Positions 1 through 11,200 of a stretch of 64,000 nucleotides of DNA are shown here, one piece after another (within the stretch, counting starts at the first letter, position 1; each line of letters starts with the position of its first letter). The position numbers were made by a program, and so were the translations under genes. Location of the stretch: the NCBI RefSeq assembly GCF_932526225.1, contig NC_064036.1, positions 20,048,953 through 20,112,952 of the forward strand, in the 5' to 3' direction. The stretch comes from Nematostella vectensis. Lineage: Eukaryota > Cnidaria > Anthozoa > Actiniaria > Edwardsiidae. The notes beneath the pieces are model-generated. The model did no database searches. It was not told where the DNA came from and was given only the letters and a program-made list of their open reading frames with translations.

Positions 1-1117
1 TTGTGACGTCACACGGTTGCTTGCTCAGCGGGAAAAGAAAAAGCGCGCGAAAAGAAGGCGACGGTCATGGCCACAACACAAGCCGGTATGAAGTTTACTT
101 TGCGGATTCCCGAGGCCACAAAAGCTGCAAAAATTACGGCCTAACAACTGACGTGTCAATGTTCCTTCCACCCCTAAAATGACACGGTGCAAATAGATAA
201 TAGAATAATGCAATGTCCACCATGGCTAAGCTTGCTGTCATGTGCTGGGTGAAAAAAGACTATATCCATCATGTTGACCCTCGCCCTCAACTTTTCATAG
301 TACAGTATGCAAATCATTTCTTCTCTTGTATCTATACTATAAGCAGTAGGATGTTTTTTTTAATAAAACCATTTTTGCCATTGCCCCCCTTCACAAGAAG
401 CTAACAATGTGGTTTTGTCCCTTAGTGTCTTTAATTTTGGGTTACATAGATGAAGATTGCCGAGATAGGACCAGGCAAAAAAGGCCTAAAGTCAGGCAAA
501 AAGGGACAAAGACAGGCCAAAGGGGACAGAGACAGGCCAAAAGGAGCCAAACAGGGACGCCACATCTGGAAGGTCGACAAACCTATTGGTCAGTTCGATC
601 TCCTATCACGATTCTACCCATGTTAATGAATGGGTGTGACAAGTTCTAGTTTACGATAGACAAATGCAAATCCTAAACAAAATAAAAAAAATGATTTAGA
701 AAAAAATCCTACATTAAGACAAGAATTACCGGAACGAGGTTCATTCTTATTAAGTCATCTCGTTGAAAGCATGGTAAAGCGATATTGCAAAGATTGTACC
801 TACCCGAATGCGGAGCGAAACAGCTAGTTAGACTTGCAAACAATCTGGCAGATGTACATCTTTTAGATGGTACACAGCGGTGATGGTACCTACAAGAAGC
901 CAAACTTCAACCTCGAATCTGATTTGTTGAGCATCGAGCAGATGCTACAAAATGTATGATCTCTGATAAGGTCCGAGCACAAGACCGTCACCGTAGGTTC
1001 TCCCGCCCTAACAGAATTCAAATCATTTTGAATTTGAAATGTATTGTAACAAGCTATAAGAAGACTATAAGATTCCTCATTCTACTCTGGACGCCATAGA
1101 GTTAAGGCCACTCTAGT
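1..1117. other. no gene recognised
   Basis: I see no convincing exon here. The frames longer than 60 codons overlap on opposite strands and resemble no family I know. The only structure is a short purine-rich tandem repeat near 465-560, listed separately. Confidence 0.5.
465..560. repeat. short imperfect purine-rich tandem repeat
   Basis: About four to five diverged copies of a unit of about 18-20 bases built around GACAGGCCAAAAGG. Copies differ by small substitutions and indels, so it is an old or low-fidelity minisatellite. Confidence 0.5.
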
Positions 1118-1633
1118 ATGGGAACTATTGGACATTACTCAGATGACGAATCCAACGTCTCGACAGGAACATTTGAAGATTATTCGGATAGTGAATCTAC
1201 CCAGTCTGATCATACTACAAATGAAGAGTCCTTTTCAGACGAAAATATAGATGATACTGTCCCAAATGTCTGGGTCGCTTCCATGACCATTGGAAAGAAC
1301 TTGTTGCAAAATATGAGCAGCAAGGAAACGCTACAGAGGTAGCTGAAGCCCACGCAACAAATGACCTTGTTCCCTACTATCGAAAAGAGTTAAGAGAAGT
1401 ACTTTTTTGAACATCTAAAATGGATGCGTACTTTACGGAAGGACCCCTCTTACAAGAGAATCATGGATACACGAAAGAACCTAATGGACAACGACGGATT
1501 TGACTGGAGTGAAGCTACCGAGGCCGCTATTAGTAAGAGGAAATCCCTGCTATCAAAGATGTTCCGAAAGCAGCCGATTCCTCAACAGGCAGACGTTCAG
1601 ATTTGGAATAAACCATTTTACAATCGTAGATAA
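1118..1633 (+). pseudogene. broken ORF of unrecognised, possibly transposon-derived protein
   Basis: Three successive frames read as one protein interrupted by two frameshifts. The first (1118-1342) is very acidic and serine-rich after its methionine. From about 1270 the coding frame changes to a segment containing HDHWKELVAKYEQQ and YYRKELREVLF, and near 1406 it changes again, at a run of T, to EHLKWMRTLRKDP, followed by a basic stretch up to 1633. The second and third parts are rich in W, Y and charged residues spaced like amphipathic helices. I do not recognise the family. Frame decay plus the neighbouring retroelement fragment suggest a dead mobile-element gene; a badly sequenced or intron-split host gene is an alternative. 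Seen: frame changes and composition. Inferred: mobile origin. Confidence 0.4.
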
Positions 1634-1741
1634 ACTGCGGGGAAATTTTGCTTTAAAGTTGTCAAATGATGATTGCTTGGCCTTCTCGTTAAATTCGTCA
1701 CAGATGTATAATGTTGTGATGCTTTTGCTAGACTTACTTTT

Positions 1742-2700
1742 TCATTTGATTTTAACCCATAAGCACTCTTTGCCAAACTCTAACAGGCCATTTCCATGGG
1801 GCAGGCTGCTTCCGTGACATGCCTCACAATTGTGCATGTTCTCGAGCTTTGGCCACCACAGGTAGCTCCGTGCGAGAGACTTCATGCGGCACATACCTGG
1901 GTGATCTGCGTGATGATCGTGCAGGATTTTTTCCTGACGAGCCTCTGGAATAATGACCCGCAGACCCCAGATAAGACAGTCCTGTTCCACAGACAGTTCC
2001 AATCGACGATAAGAATAATGACAAAATTCCACCTCCTGTACCTGTTGTGACCAGCCACTTCTCACATACTGAAGTACCTTGCTTAACACAGAATCCGTTC
2101 TGGTTTCCATATCAACTTCTTTCTCAGTGACAGGTTGGTCATCCACATAGTGATAAATTTCACTTTTCTCGTGTTCACTTGGCTTATCAACAGGAAGTCT
2201 CGACAGCCCATCCACATTGATGTGATCGACACCTTTACGGTAAACGTTATCATACTGGTGGGATGCTAAAATTAATGCACGTCTGTAAACGAGCCGCAGA
2301 GTGGGGATTGCCAATTTGGGTTCTAAGATTGTCAAGAGCGGCTTATGATCCGTCTCCAAAATAAATATCCTTCCATATAAAATCTGATGAAACTTCTTTA
2401 CTCCGTAAATAATGGACAGGGCTTTCTTTTCCATCTGGGCATAATTTTCCTCACTTCCAGTGAGTGTTCTGGAGGCAAAAGCAATTGGGCGCTCCTCGTC
2501 TCCAGGAATAACATTTGAAATTGCTGCGCTGATGCAAGGGTGATGCATCACAAGCCAATTAAAGATTGACGTCATAACTTGTTTGGACTCATCTCAACTT
2601 GTTTGGACTTGATCTCAACTCGGTAACATTGGTTGGCGCCGGAGCATCAACAACAGCCCGAACTTTCTCTGTGACTTTTTCCACAGGGAGCTCATCCCAA
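1742..2700 (-). mobile_element. Ty3/gypsy retrotransposon pol fragment (RNase H and integrase zinc-binding region)
   Basis: The 277-codon frame at 1742-2575 carries the RT-RNase H block of Ty3/gypsy pol: FASRTLTGSEENYAQ, then ALSIIYGVKKFHQ, the TDHKPL signature, then DGLSRLP, which normally ends RNase H. It is followed by the integrase zinc-binding start, with a histidine-rich HDHHADHPG, the YLWWPKL block and CEAC. The CxxC follows too soon and the frame then runs into unrelated residues, so the integrase core is missing. At about 2605-2697 on the same strand a separate frame reads VRAVVDAPAPTNVTELR, the RT segment that normally precedes RNase H, ending in a stop. The bases between the two parts are lost at a short repeated motif. 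No LTRs were seen. This is a dead copy. Confidence 0.85.
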
Positions 2701-4780
2701 TATATTACAGAAAACAAACAAACTAAATCGCGATATATAACAGCCCAAGTATCTTGAAAATAAGATAAAAACTAGAGAGAAAGAAAATACTGATTGCGAA
2801 ATTATGTTGTGTTATCTCAAAAAAAATTTGCCTGCCACTGAATATAAATAGCCGGATATAGTTCTCCAAACTGTCAATGCCAAACTGTACATCATTTTTC
2901 CAATGTAACTGAGCATTTTAGCCGTTTAACTCCTACTTACCTTAGCAATATAAGCCTTTAGTTGTAGAGGGGAGAATTTTGAGGTTTTCACGATTCACAC
3001 AGAAATAAAAGCCAATAAACTACTTGCAACCAAGTAACGGTTTGTTTTGGTGACAATTTTCACATTAATTTTGAAGCGAAAAATTTGACAATATAACGGA
3101 AACTGCTAATATAATTTATACGTTCCCTTACCTTCAATTCAAATTATCGTGCGGAACTTGTGTTTTCTTGTTGCCGATGAGAAATTCTTTTGTTAATCAT
3201 ATAATGACATTATATTTCTGTTTTGATTTTGCTTCGTGACATCTTGATGAGTATAGTAATGTAGAGCCTCTCTTTATTTCTCTGCGGCTACAATTGAAGA
3301 AGAACTCGACGGGATGGATTCACTCCCGGAACACTCGAGGGTATACTTTACTATCGGCTCGTACGTAGGCTCCTAAGTTTCTTCAGACAAAATGGTTCTC
3401 TCGACCACAATCAGCCCATTTAAATCCGCATATTTTCTTATTAAATATCATTTTCTAGATGGCATTTTTTTTGTGAACATACGAAGTTTGAAGCACTAAA
3501 GTAAGGCGTAAAAGCGTTAGACCGAGTGGGGGAATGGGAGTTGCATGATTGACTTATGGCTGGCTGGATGGATAGATGGATTGTGACACCACAGGGTACC
3601 CGCGCCGGCTCCGCTAAAAAAATTATTATCGTCAGAGTTTTCGTATATAAGTACGGTCGCATATCATAATTAAAGTATGAAAACGACTGCCCGGACACGC
3701 AGCGAACGTAAAGTTAAAGCCACATTGTCACCAGTGTACTTCCTGTCGATTAACAATATCCGATAGTTTTGAAACGGAAAATGCGAAAAAATATTTCAAA
3801 ATTGTGAAAGCAGTGTGTCTATTTGAGGTTTCTTAGATGTGGAAGGGGATGATCTGTTAAATAGCGCGTACATTCTTTTGTCTCTTAACGGTTTAGGTTT
3901 CCGTCGTACCTCCGGAAGTAAACTGGTGACAATGCGGCGTCAACACATCCCGTGAGTAGTAAACACATGTGGCAAGGCCGTCGAATGTTTCTATTTAGCT
4001 ATTGCTGAGAAAAAGAACTTGAGTATGCAGTTCGACCATACGATTGTCGCATTAACATATTTAACATCCGGGACTTTTCTGGTGTCCTTTCCAACGGCAA
4101 GTTAATGATATACTAAGAAACATTTTGTGTCAGCCTGGGAAAGCGTTTAATTCTGTATACGCTGTTTGCATTGCCCTGCGTTACATAAATCTTGGAAAGG
4201 GCAGGGAAACAGGACGTAAATGTTCTGGGCCCCAAGATACATCATCTGGTTACACAGATCAAAAGACACCACCTTAAAACATTAAGTATGCTTAGTTTTA
4301 ACTATCTAAAGAGCGTGTCATGATTTTTACTAAAGAAAGCCTTTAGTATATCAATCCTCGGCAACCATCCAAAAAGTGTTAACTTAACGTATTAACTTAA
4401 CGTTGAATTAATGTATTATTCTTGGAGGGTTAGCGCTAAAAGTGTCCGAACAAACATATTGTATGTATATAGAGTATCGTTCTAACCTATGTTATGCAAT
4501 GCGCTTTAGAAAAGAAATGAAAAAGGCTGGCTTTATCAAGAATTTTAGGGATAGACTAAATTGAATTTTTGATTAAGGCAGTTCATTCAGTGTAGTATTT
4601 AAAGAGCCCCTGATTAAAGTATAGCTATCGATTTTGTTGTGGTGACTTAATTTCATTGGCTGACGTGAAAAATTGTACACACTTCCTATTTCTTCGCTAT
4701 ACAAGACTCCGTAATTAAAGATGGTTACAATGTTAAAACAATGAATCCAATAATAACTTTTCCCTGTCACTAAGAGAAGG
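2701..4780. other. no gene recognised; one dispersed repeat
   Basis: AT-rich sequence without a supported exon on either strand. It holds one copy of a dispersed repeat at 3522-3616 that recurs near 19.7 kb. It lies between the gypsy fragment and the 3' end of the galaxin-like gene. Confidence 0.5.
3522..3616 (-). repeat. dispersed repeat, copy 1 (shorter form)
   Basis: Read on the minus strand it starts TAGCGGAGCC, continues with GGGTACCCTGTGGTGTCAC, a run of CCAGCCAGCC type, GCAACTCCCA and CCCCACTCGG. The same blocks in the same order lie on the plus strand at about 19707-19858. There, about 70 extra bases separate the first block from the second. Probably a short non-autonomous mobile element; its exact ends are not defined here. 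Confidence 0.6.
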
Positions 4781-4781
4781 G

Positions 4782-4787
4782 TTTATT
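4782..4787 (-). terminator. candidate polyadenylation signal of the galaxin-like gene
   Basis: AATAAA on the minus strand, about 445 bases after the galaxin stop codon and beyond the 23-bp array. It is the first canonical signal I noticed downstream. Use is inferred only from position. Confidence 0.35.
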
Positions 4788-5049
4788 CGAAAAATAAAGA
4801 CAAAATTTGGTTCAGGGTCTCTTCAAGGCGTACTATGCTGTCTTTTATGGAAAAGTTTTAGATGCTTCAAGTGCGGACACATCCTCCTTTTACAGCGGTT
4901 TTCTAACAAAACCGGATCTCCAGTCATACGACCCCAGGAGAAATACACAGTTTCCAGTTTTTGAATTGCTTGAGAAGCGATTTTTTGGCACTGAACTTTC
5001 GCCTTTTTTTCTTGAGCTCAAGCGCATTGCATGGCAGGGGTGAAAAAAG

Positions 5050-5219
5050 ACTATTTACTGCTAAACCCTGAGGTTATTTACTGCTAAACCCTGAGGTTAT
5101 TTACTGCTAAACCCTGAGGTTATTTACTGCTAAACCCTGAGGTTATTTACTGCTAAACCCTGAGGTTATTTACTGCTAAACCCTGAGGTTATTTACTGCT
5201 AAACCCTGAGGTTATTTAC
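5050..5219. repeat. 23-bp minisatellite in the galaxin 3' UTR
   Basis: Seven and a half nearly perfect copies of a 23-base unit containing TACTGCTAAACCCTGAGG. It begins 13 bases downstream of the galaxin-like stop codon on the minus strand, so it should be transcribed in the 3' UTR if the distal polyadenylation signal is used. Confidence 0.9.
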
Positions 5220-5231
5220 GAGTTGATAAGC

Positions 5232-8200
5232 TCATGTACAGCTGGATGTCCGCCATCGCACTGCTCCACTGCAGCACTGGTAGTACCTCCTGATGTAGAC
5301 GGACTGGTCGCAGCACTCCAAGTCACGGTAACTTGGACGCCAGTTAAGGGTGTGGCCGCAACACACGAAATGTTGCGTGTTGTACGCTCGCTCGCCGCAA
5401 CACCTATCATGCTCAGAGCGGCGAGGGATTATTCGACCACGACAACAGATGTACATCTAACATAACAAAAATTGGGTCAGCTGGACAGCACTGTCAACCA
5501 TAACAGGAAAATATAATCTCATAGACTTTACTATTTTTAGGGAAATCTATATATATGAAGATGATACACCAAAAACTGGTATTCGAGACTTCTACAGGGC
5601 AGACTAAAGAAGGTTAATCGTTACAAGATATGAAGATGAATACGTTACTGATGGAACGTGTCAATGTTGAGGTAAATTGAAACTTTTTTTAAAGGATCCT
5701 AAGCAACTTAGTGCACCGCGCGCCTCGAGCTTTGTTTACATATGGGGAATCAACTTTGGCTTGGTACTTAATGAAACCAAAATATTATGTGTTCTATTAT
5801 TGGGACACATTATCTTCAGGTTCCATAAAGTACTATGCTGACCTTGTAGCATTCAAGCGATGAGGTTCACATCGCGATACTCGTCGATATCGTCAAGTTA
5901 GAATCGTATTCTGCACTATGGAAAAGCAGAAGTCCTTCTTCTATTCGATTTTTCTTTGGATGTTTAAATCACACATTTGGGATAAGTTCGAAAATTCAGC
6001 TATTTCTTCAACCGTTTATGTCAGCCGGAGAACGACGCTGGTATCGAACAAAAAACTGAGCTTTTTCTTGAAAACGACGCAACAAAAACATCCATAACTT
6101 GTGAGTCTTTAGAGGCCCAGTGGATTATACCAGAGGAAACCTACCAGAGCCTGTTTTATATTCAAGCGAATTTTACTGTGTTGTCTCTCCAAAACCAGCC
6201 ATCTTGAATTTGTTGCATTGTATTTATTGGAACTCCAACGCGCGGATGCTATCGCCTCAAGCCAATAACATATTGTTCAGCCCCCCTACAGACAGCTGGG
6301 ATAGAAGATCTTTCTTCAATTTGCGATGATATGAAAATATACTAATGTATGATTATTTTAATATTCAACAATAAGTCCACAATGTCATCCAATGGTCCTT
6401 CCAACGGACCTACTGGAAATCTAAAGCTGATCTCGGTTGTGCCAAAGGAGGTTGTAATTTGATGGACATTTTTTGTGGAGTAAAGGTGATTTAAAGTAGT
6501 TTCCTGCCTAATCCTGGGGAACTGATGGCGTAAGAGAGCTAACATTTCTACACTGCTGTCGGACCCACCTGCCCAACTGCTATGTGTAGAAAACTACAAT
6601 AAAGGTCTGCCAGATCTGGCAGACTGCCAGATTTTAGCCTTTTCCATATAAAGTCCAAATGAATACAATATAATATTCACTCAGATGTAGTTATCTTATG
6701 CTTACAAATGTGTACTGAATAAGTACATTTACCCTTTCCCATATAATGTCCAAATAAATATATGATCTTCACTCAGATATGATAATTAGATATGATATTC
6801 ACTCAGATGAAGTACTCTAATGACAATAAATATACTGAATAAGCGTATCTTTTTTATTATCCAAGTTTACAAACTTCATTATTACATGGAGTTTTTGCTT
6901 TATTGTAATACAAAAATCAAATGAAAGTATTTGCTTTTAGATGGTCAATCATAAATATCTGGCTACATGTGTTTTCTTTATGACAGTACAAGCTTGGGTG
7001 CTGTATTTGAAAAAAAAAAACACTTGGCCATGGTTAGCTTATTCTAAACCAAGATAAGAAAAATCCTTGCTCAGGCCAAGCCAGGAAAATTTACCTATTA
7101 CCCAACCAAGAGTTAAAATTTTATCAATACCTTGTGTAGTTTTTGGGGAAACATGTCTGCCAAGCTATTTTTCTTTCATGTTATTTCAAACAAAACAATG
7201 TTACAAACTGAGTATTGTTAGGTTATTGGTAGGGTTTCTGCCTATTTTTTACCTACCTGCTTTCATATCTCCCCTTTGCTTGCTGTATTACAAATAAACC
7301 TAAGTAAGGGGCGTAACAAAACACTAAATTTGATCCGCATTAAAATCACTAAAACTTACTCCAGCTCAGAGGACAAAAAGGGGCATCAGGTCATTTTGCA
7401 GTGTGATGTTTTAGGCTTTTGAGAAAAAATGGAAAACCAAAACAGGAGTTGACAGAGGTTACAAATAAAACTTTTTTCAAGGGACAGCCTTTGAGGGCTT
7501 TGAGACAAAACAACATTTGGGGGGGCTTGATTTACACAAAGTAACAAAGACTGCTGCTTCTCTGAGCATAGATCTACGCTCACAGATTTTCTTTTATACA
7601 AATAAAAATAAAATTGATACCCAACAGCAGACATAGTAACAGGATGTATTGGACAATAGAGTTAGGTCAGTTAGGATACTATACCATTACGGGTAAAATA
7701 CTTTATCTATCTAGCAAAAAATAAAACAACTAATAAGACAATCTTTGTTCCCCAACACTTTATTGTTATCAATTAGATATCAGCTTGATTTAAATAATTA
7801 TCATGTTTGTTTGGGGAATATAATGCATTGGTTATGCTTTCATTCTATTCTTTGTAACACAGCACACGGCACACAGTTCAGCGTAGTGTTCGAGCGTTTC
7901 CTCCTTATTTTACGTAAGAGGGAGAAGATTACAACTTTTTTACCTCCACGACGCTTGCGATCACTCGATCCTAACAGTTGTCATCGATTTCTTCGCTAAT
8001 CTTATGTGTTTTCCTTGGGAAACTGACAGTCATATTGCCCTTCCATGTCGGCGATATTCCATTATACCCCTTCTCGTGATTTCATGGAGGTTTGTTGCTC
8101 GATGTTTGGTGATATTTTTTGGAGAAGTGAACTTCATCTTGAATGTTTCTTCGCTCAAAATAAATTATCATAAAAAAAAACTGACAAAAAGCATTGCCAA

Positions 8201-11200
8201 GAACAGATGAAGTAATGAGGAGTGTCCCAAATGAATTTTTAGTACTTTAACGTAAGATGGGAGTCATTTGGAGCGTTATATAGACGCCATTGGAATGTTT
8301 CATTGGCGGCCATTTTCGATGGCATCGAAAATGGCCGCCATCCGATGAAAACACAGAAAACCACAGGAATCCCAAAATGTTGCTCAGGATCCTTTAATAA
8401 GACAGAAAGCACTTGCCAGTTTGCGGAGATACATCGCCCATACTAAGTATTGCAAAATATTTGGCAAAATGTTGCACTGACATCATACCGTTCATTATCA
8501 GAAGTTTTACCAACCCGTGTCGCAGTGGTATGTCAAAACCCTTTCCTGGCAGTATCATCCTGGCGCGTAAGAAAGAAATTCTTTTAGAAGCCGATGCAGG
8601 GAAAGGTATTAGAGGGCTTAAACTTGTTTTTAGGCTGGAAAGTTTTGTGTGCATTCCCCTACCCATCTCCTAGAAAATGGACGAATTGGAAGCCCAGGAA
8701 GAACAAAGCATTACCATACTTCCTTCTTGGGAATGAAAACACCGTAATTTGTATCGATTAAAAGGCCACGTTACACGACACAATTTTCCCTGCTACTTGC
8801 ACAGCAATTTTTGTTGCGTTGTGAGTTGCTGCCCTGTGTTGTCATGTTTCTGCAACTCGCAATGCAACCTGGAAAAACATTTCAGGAACTTAGCCAATCA
8901 AAGCGCTTCATTTCTATCGGGGAAATAGGTGACCACTGTAAATTATAATTCATATGCAGGCACATCGCAAATTGCGAACCAGTTGCAAGCGTTCATTGCC
9001 TTTGCGATCTGCAAAATGTTTTATTTACTTTTCTGCAAGTTGCAGGCAGGAAAAATTGATGGTCATTTTCTGTCTGTGTATCGTCGGACCCAAATGCTAC
9101 CCATGTTCCCATGCGAGCCCTATTTTCGGTATACCTGTGTATCGTAGAACCGTCCTCCGCAGCATGACCCGGAATCCGATCTCCAGGTCAAGTGTCCCTG
9201 ACAACAGGTGAAGTACCTCGGGTCGTAGGCAGTGCCTCTGCAGCAGCCAGTAGCGGAGTCGCCATCCCTCCTAATCAGGTTTCCACCGCAGCAGTCATAA
9301 TCACGAGGGTTGTATGACCGCTGGCCGCAGCAGGCTGTGTTCGTGTTACCCATCCAAGATACATACCCTCCACAGCAGAGATAGGTATTAGGGTTGTACG
9401 CTCTAAAAGGCATGACGGGATATTCTTGTTAGAGGTGAGCTTGTAATGTCAGCCTAGACAGCAGAGATAGGTATTAGGGTTGTACGCTCTAAAAGGCATG
9501 ACGGGATAATCTTATTAAAGGCGAGCTTGTAATGTCAGCCTAGTTAGCAGAGATAGGTATTAGGGTTGTACGCTCTAAAAGGCATGACGGGATAATCTTA
9601 TTAAAGGCGAGCTTGTAATGTCAGCCTAGTCAGCAGAGATAGGTATTAGGGTTGTACGCTCTAAAAGGCATGACGGGATAATCTTATTAAAGGCGAGCTT
9701 GTAATGTCAGCCTAGTCAGCAGAGATAGGTATTATGGTTGTACGCTCTAAAAAGCATGACGGGATACTGTTGTTAGAGGTGGGCTTGTAATGTCAGCCTA
9801 GTAAAATAAAGTGTTTTTTTAGGGGCCTATGGTACTATCGCACTACTTTGGCATCGATATTTTTTACGTTTTGCTGTTTTCCTTTCATTGTTAATATCCT
9901 GTCGGTGTGGCCTTTATGTTGCGCCTCCTAGTTTGTATTCCACCTTTCTTGCCCAGTTTTGCAGTGAACATGATTCTCCACTCCTGGTCTGTTATTACCC
10001 TGATAGTCGGTGTAGCTTTGTTATCCTCCCTGATAGTCGGTCTAACTGTGTAACTACCCCTTGATAATTGGTCTACCTGTGTAACTACCCAGATTGTTGG
10101 TCTGCCTATATAACTATCTCTAATTATCCGTCTTCCTGTGTAGCTCTTACTTGTGTAATTATATAAGTAATATATAATTAATAATATACAAGTCGTTCTT
10201 GTGCCAAAGAGTTCCCCCCCCCCCCCCATATAATATGTGAAAGCCCTTTCCATGGGGATTCCAAAAAACTTAGGTGATAAGGCCTACCGCTCTACCCATA
10301 GAAGGGTGGGGGCTTTTGGCTTTGGCTGTATCACAAATGTATTACCAGATTGAGAGATAAGTGGTCTTCAAGGTATTATGCTAGTTCGCTGACCTTTCAT
10401 TGCCACTGCAGTATGATCACAACTCAAATCTTGGCTCAAATGTCAAGGCATCCAAGGCGGAACGGCCACGAGGATACACTCACGTGATCGGTCATTTGTG
10501 TTTTAGATTTTAACTTCATTAAGGAAAACGGATTGAAAAAGATGTGAATGGAACAAGTGAAGCGGTTTTTTTTTTCGAAATCTAAAGCTGTGATAATCAA
10601 TTTCTAAAATAGGGATATGGGTATATGTGGTACAAAAAGGCATTACCAGGTTCTTATCTGTACCAGTTACTCAGTCATCTAAATAGAAACGAAGGTAATG
10701 CTAGGTTTCATTTTTCTAAAAACCCTTTTTTTTTTCGAAAACGTCTGACGTTGGTACTCTTTAGTTTTTACCCGGAAACAATAACTTCGCCGTACGGCCA
10801 CACCCATAATTTTTTGAAACGTAAACATATATTTTTGGAATCACTATGGATAGGGGTTGAACATAATATATGTCTCCCACAATCTTTAGGGGGGGGGCTT
10901 ACTTACTAGCCCAAGGAGTGCTACTCTTATCAGTCTACCTGTGTCTGCAGCACTGCGCGTCGTTGCTGGGTTTCCAAGAGATGTAGCCGTCACAGCAGAT
11001 GTAAAAGTTGGAGTCATAGAAGTCGTTGTCGCAGAGCGACCTCCTCTGTCTATCAGCCCTTATTATATCTGATAAAAATATGCCAGTCTCAGTTAGACCA
11101 CAAAGAGTTCAAGATAAGGGCCACGGGTGTTTGTATTATTTTTTTTTCTCACACTACCTATGTTACACGGTCATTTTGGGGCAAATAATTCGTAATCAGG

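Larger units (their letters stand above)
5457..9134. other. last intron of the galaxin-like gene
   Basis: 3.7 kb between the two last exons. Apart from a perfect palindrome, a duplicated AT-rich block and a hairpin listed separately, I see no coding sequence. Opposite-strand frames at 8394-8673 are mutually overlapping and match nothing I recognise. Around 8766-9060 the sequence is rich in TTGCAA and GCAACTCGCAA motifs typical of a short inverted-repeat element, but I could not place both ends. Confidence 0.5.

Noticed and set aside
4807-5043. 78-codon plus-strand frame with natural-looking composition downstream of galaxin
   Set aside because: No family resemblance, no clear splice signals and it lies antisense in the presumed galaxin 3' region. 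It could be an exon of an unknown gene but I cannot support it.
8394-8673. Overlapping 86- and 90-codon frames on opposite strands
   Set aside because: Both strands are open over the same bases, neither resembles a known protein, and no splice phase connects them to a gene.
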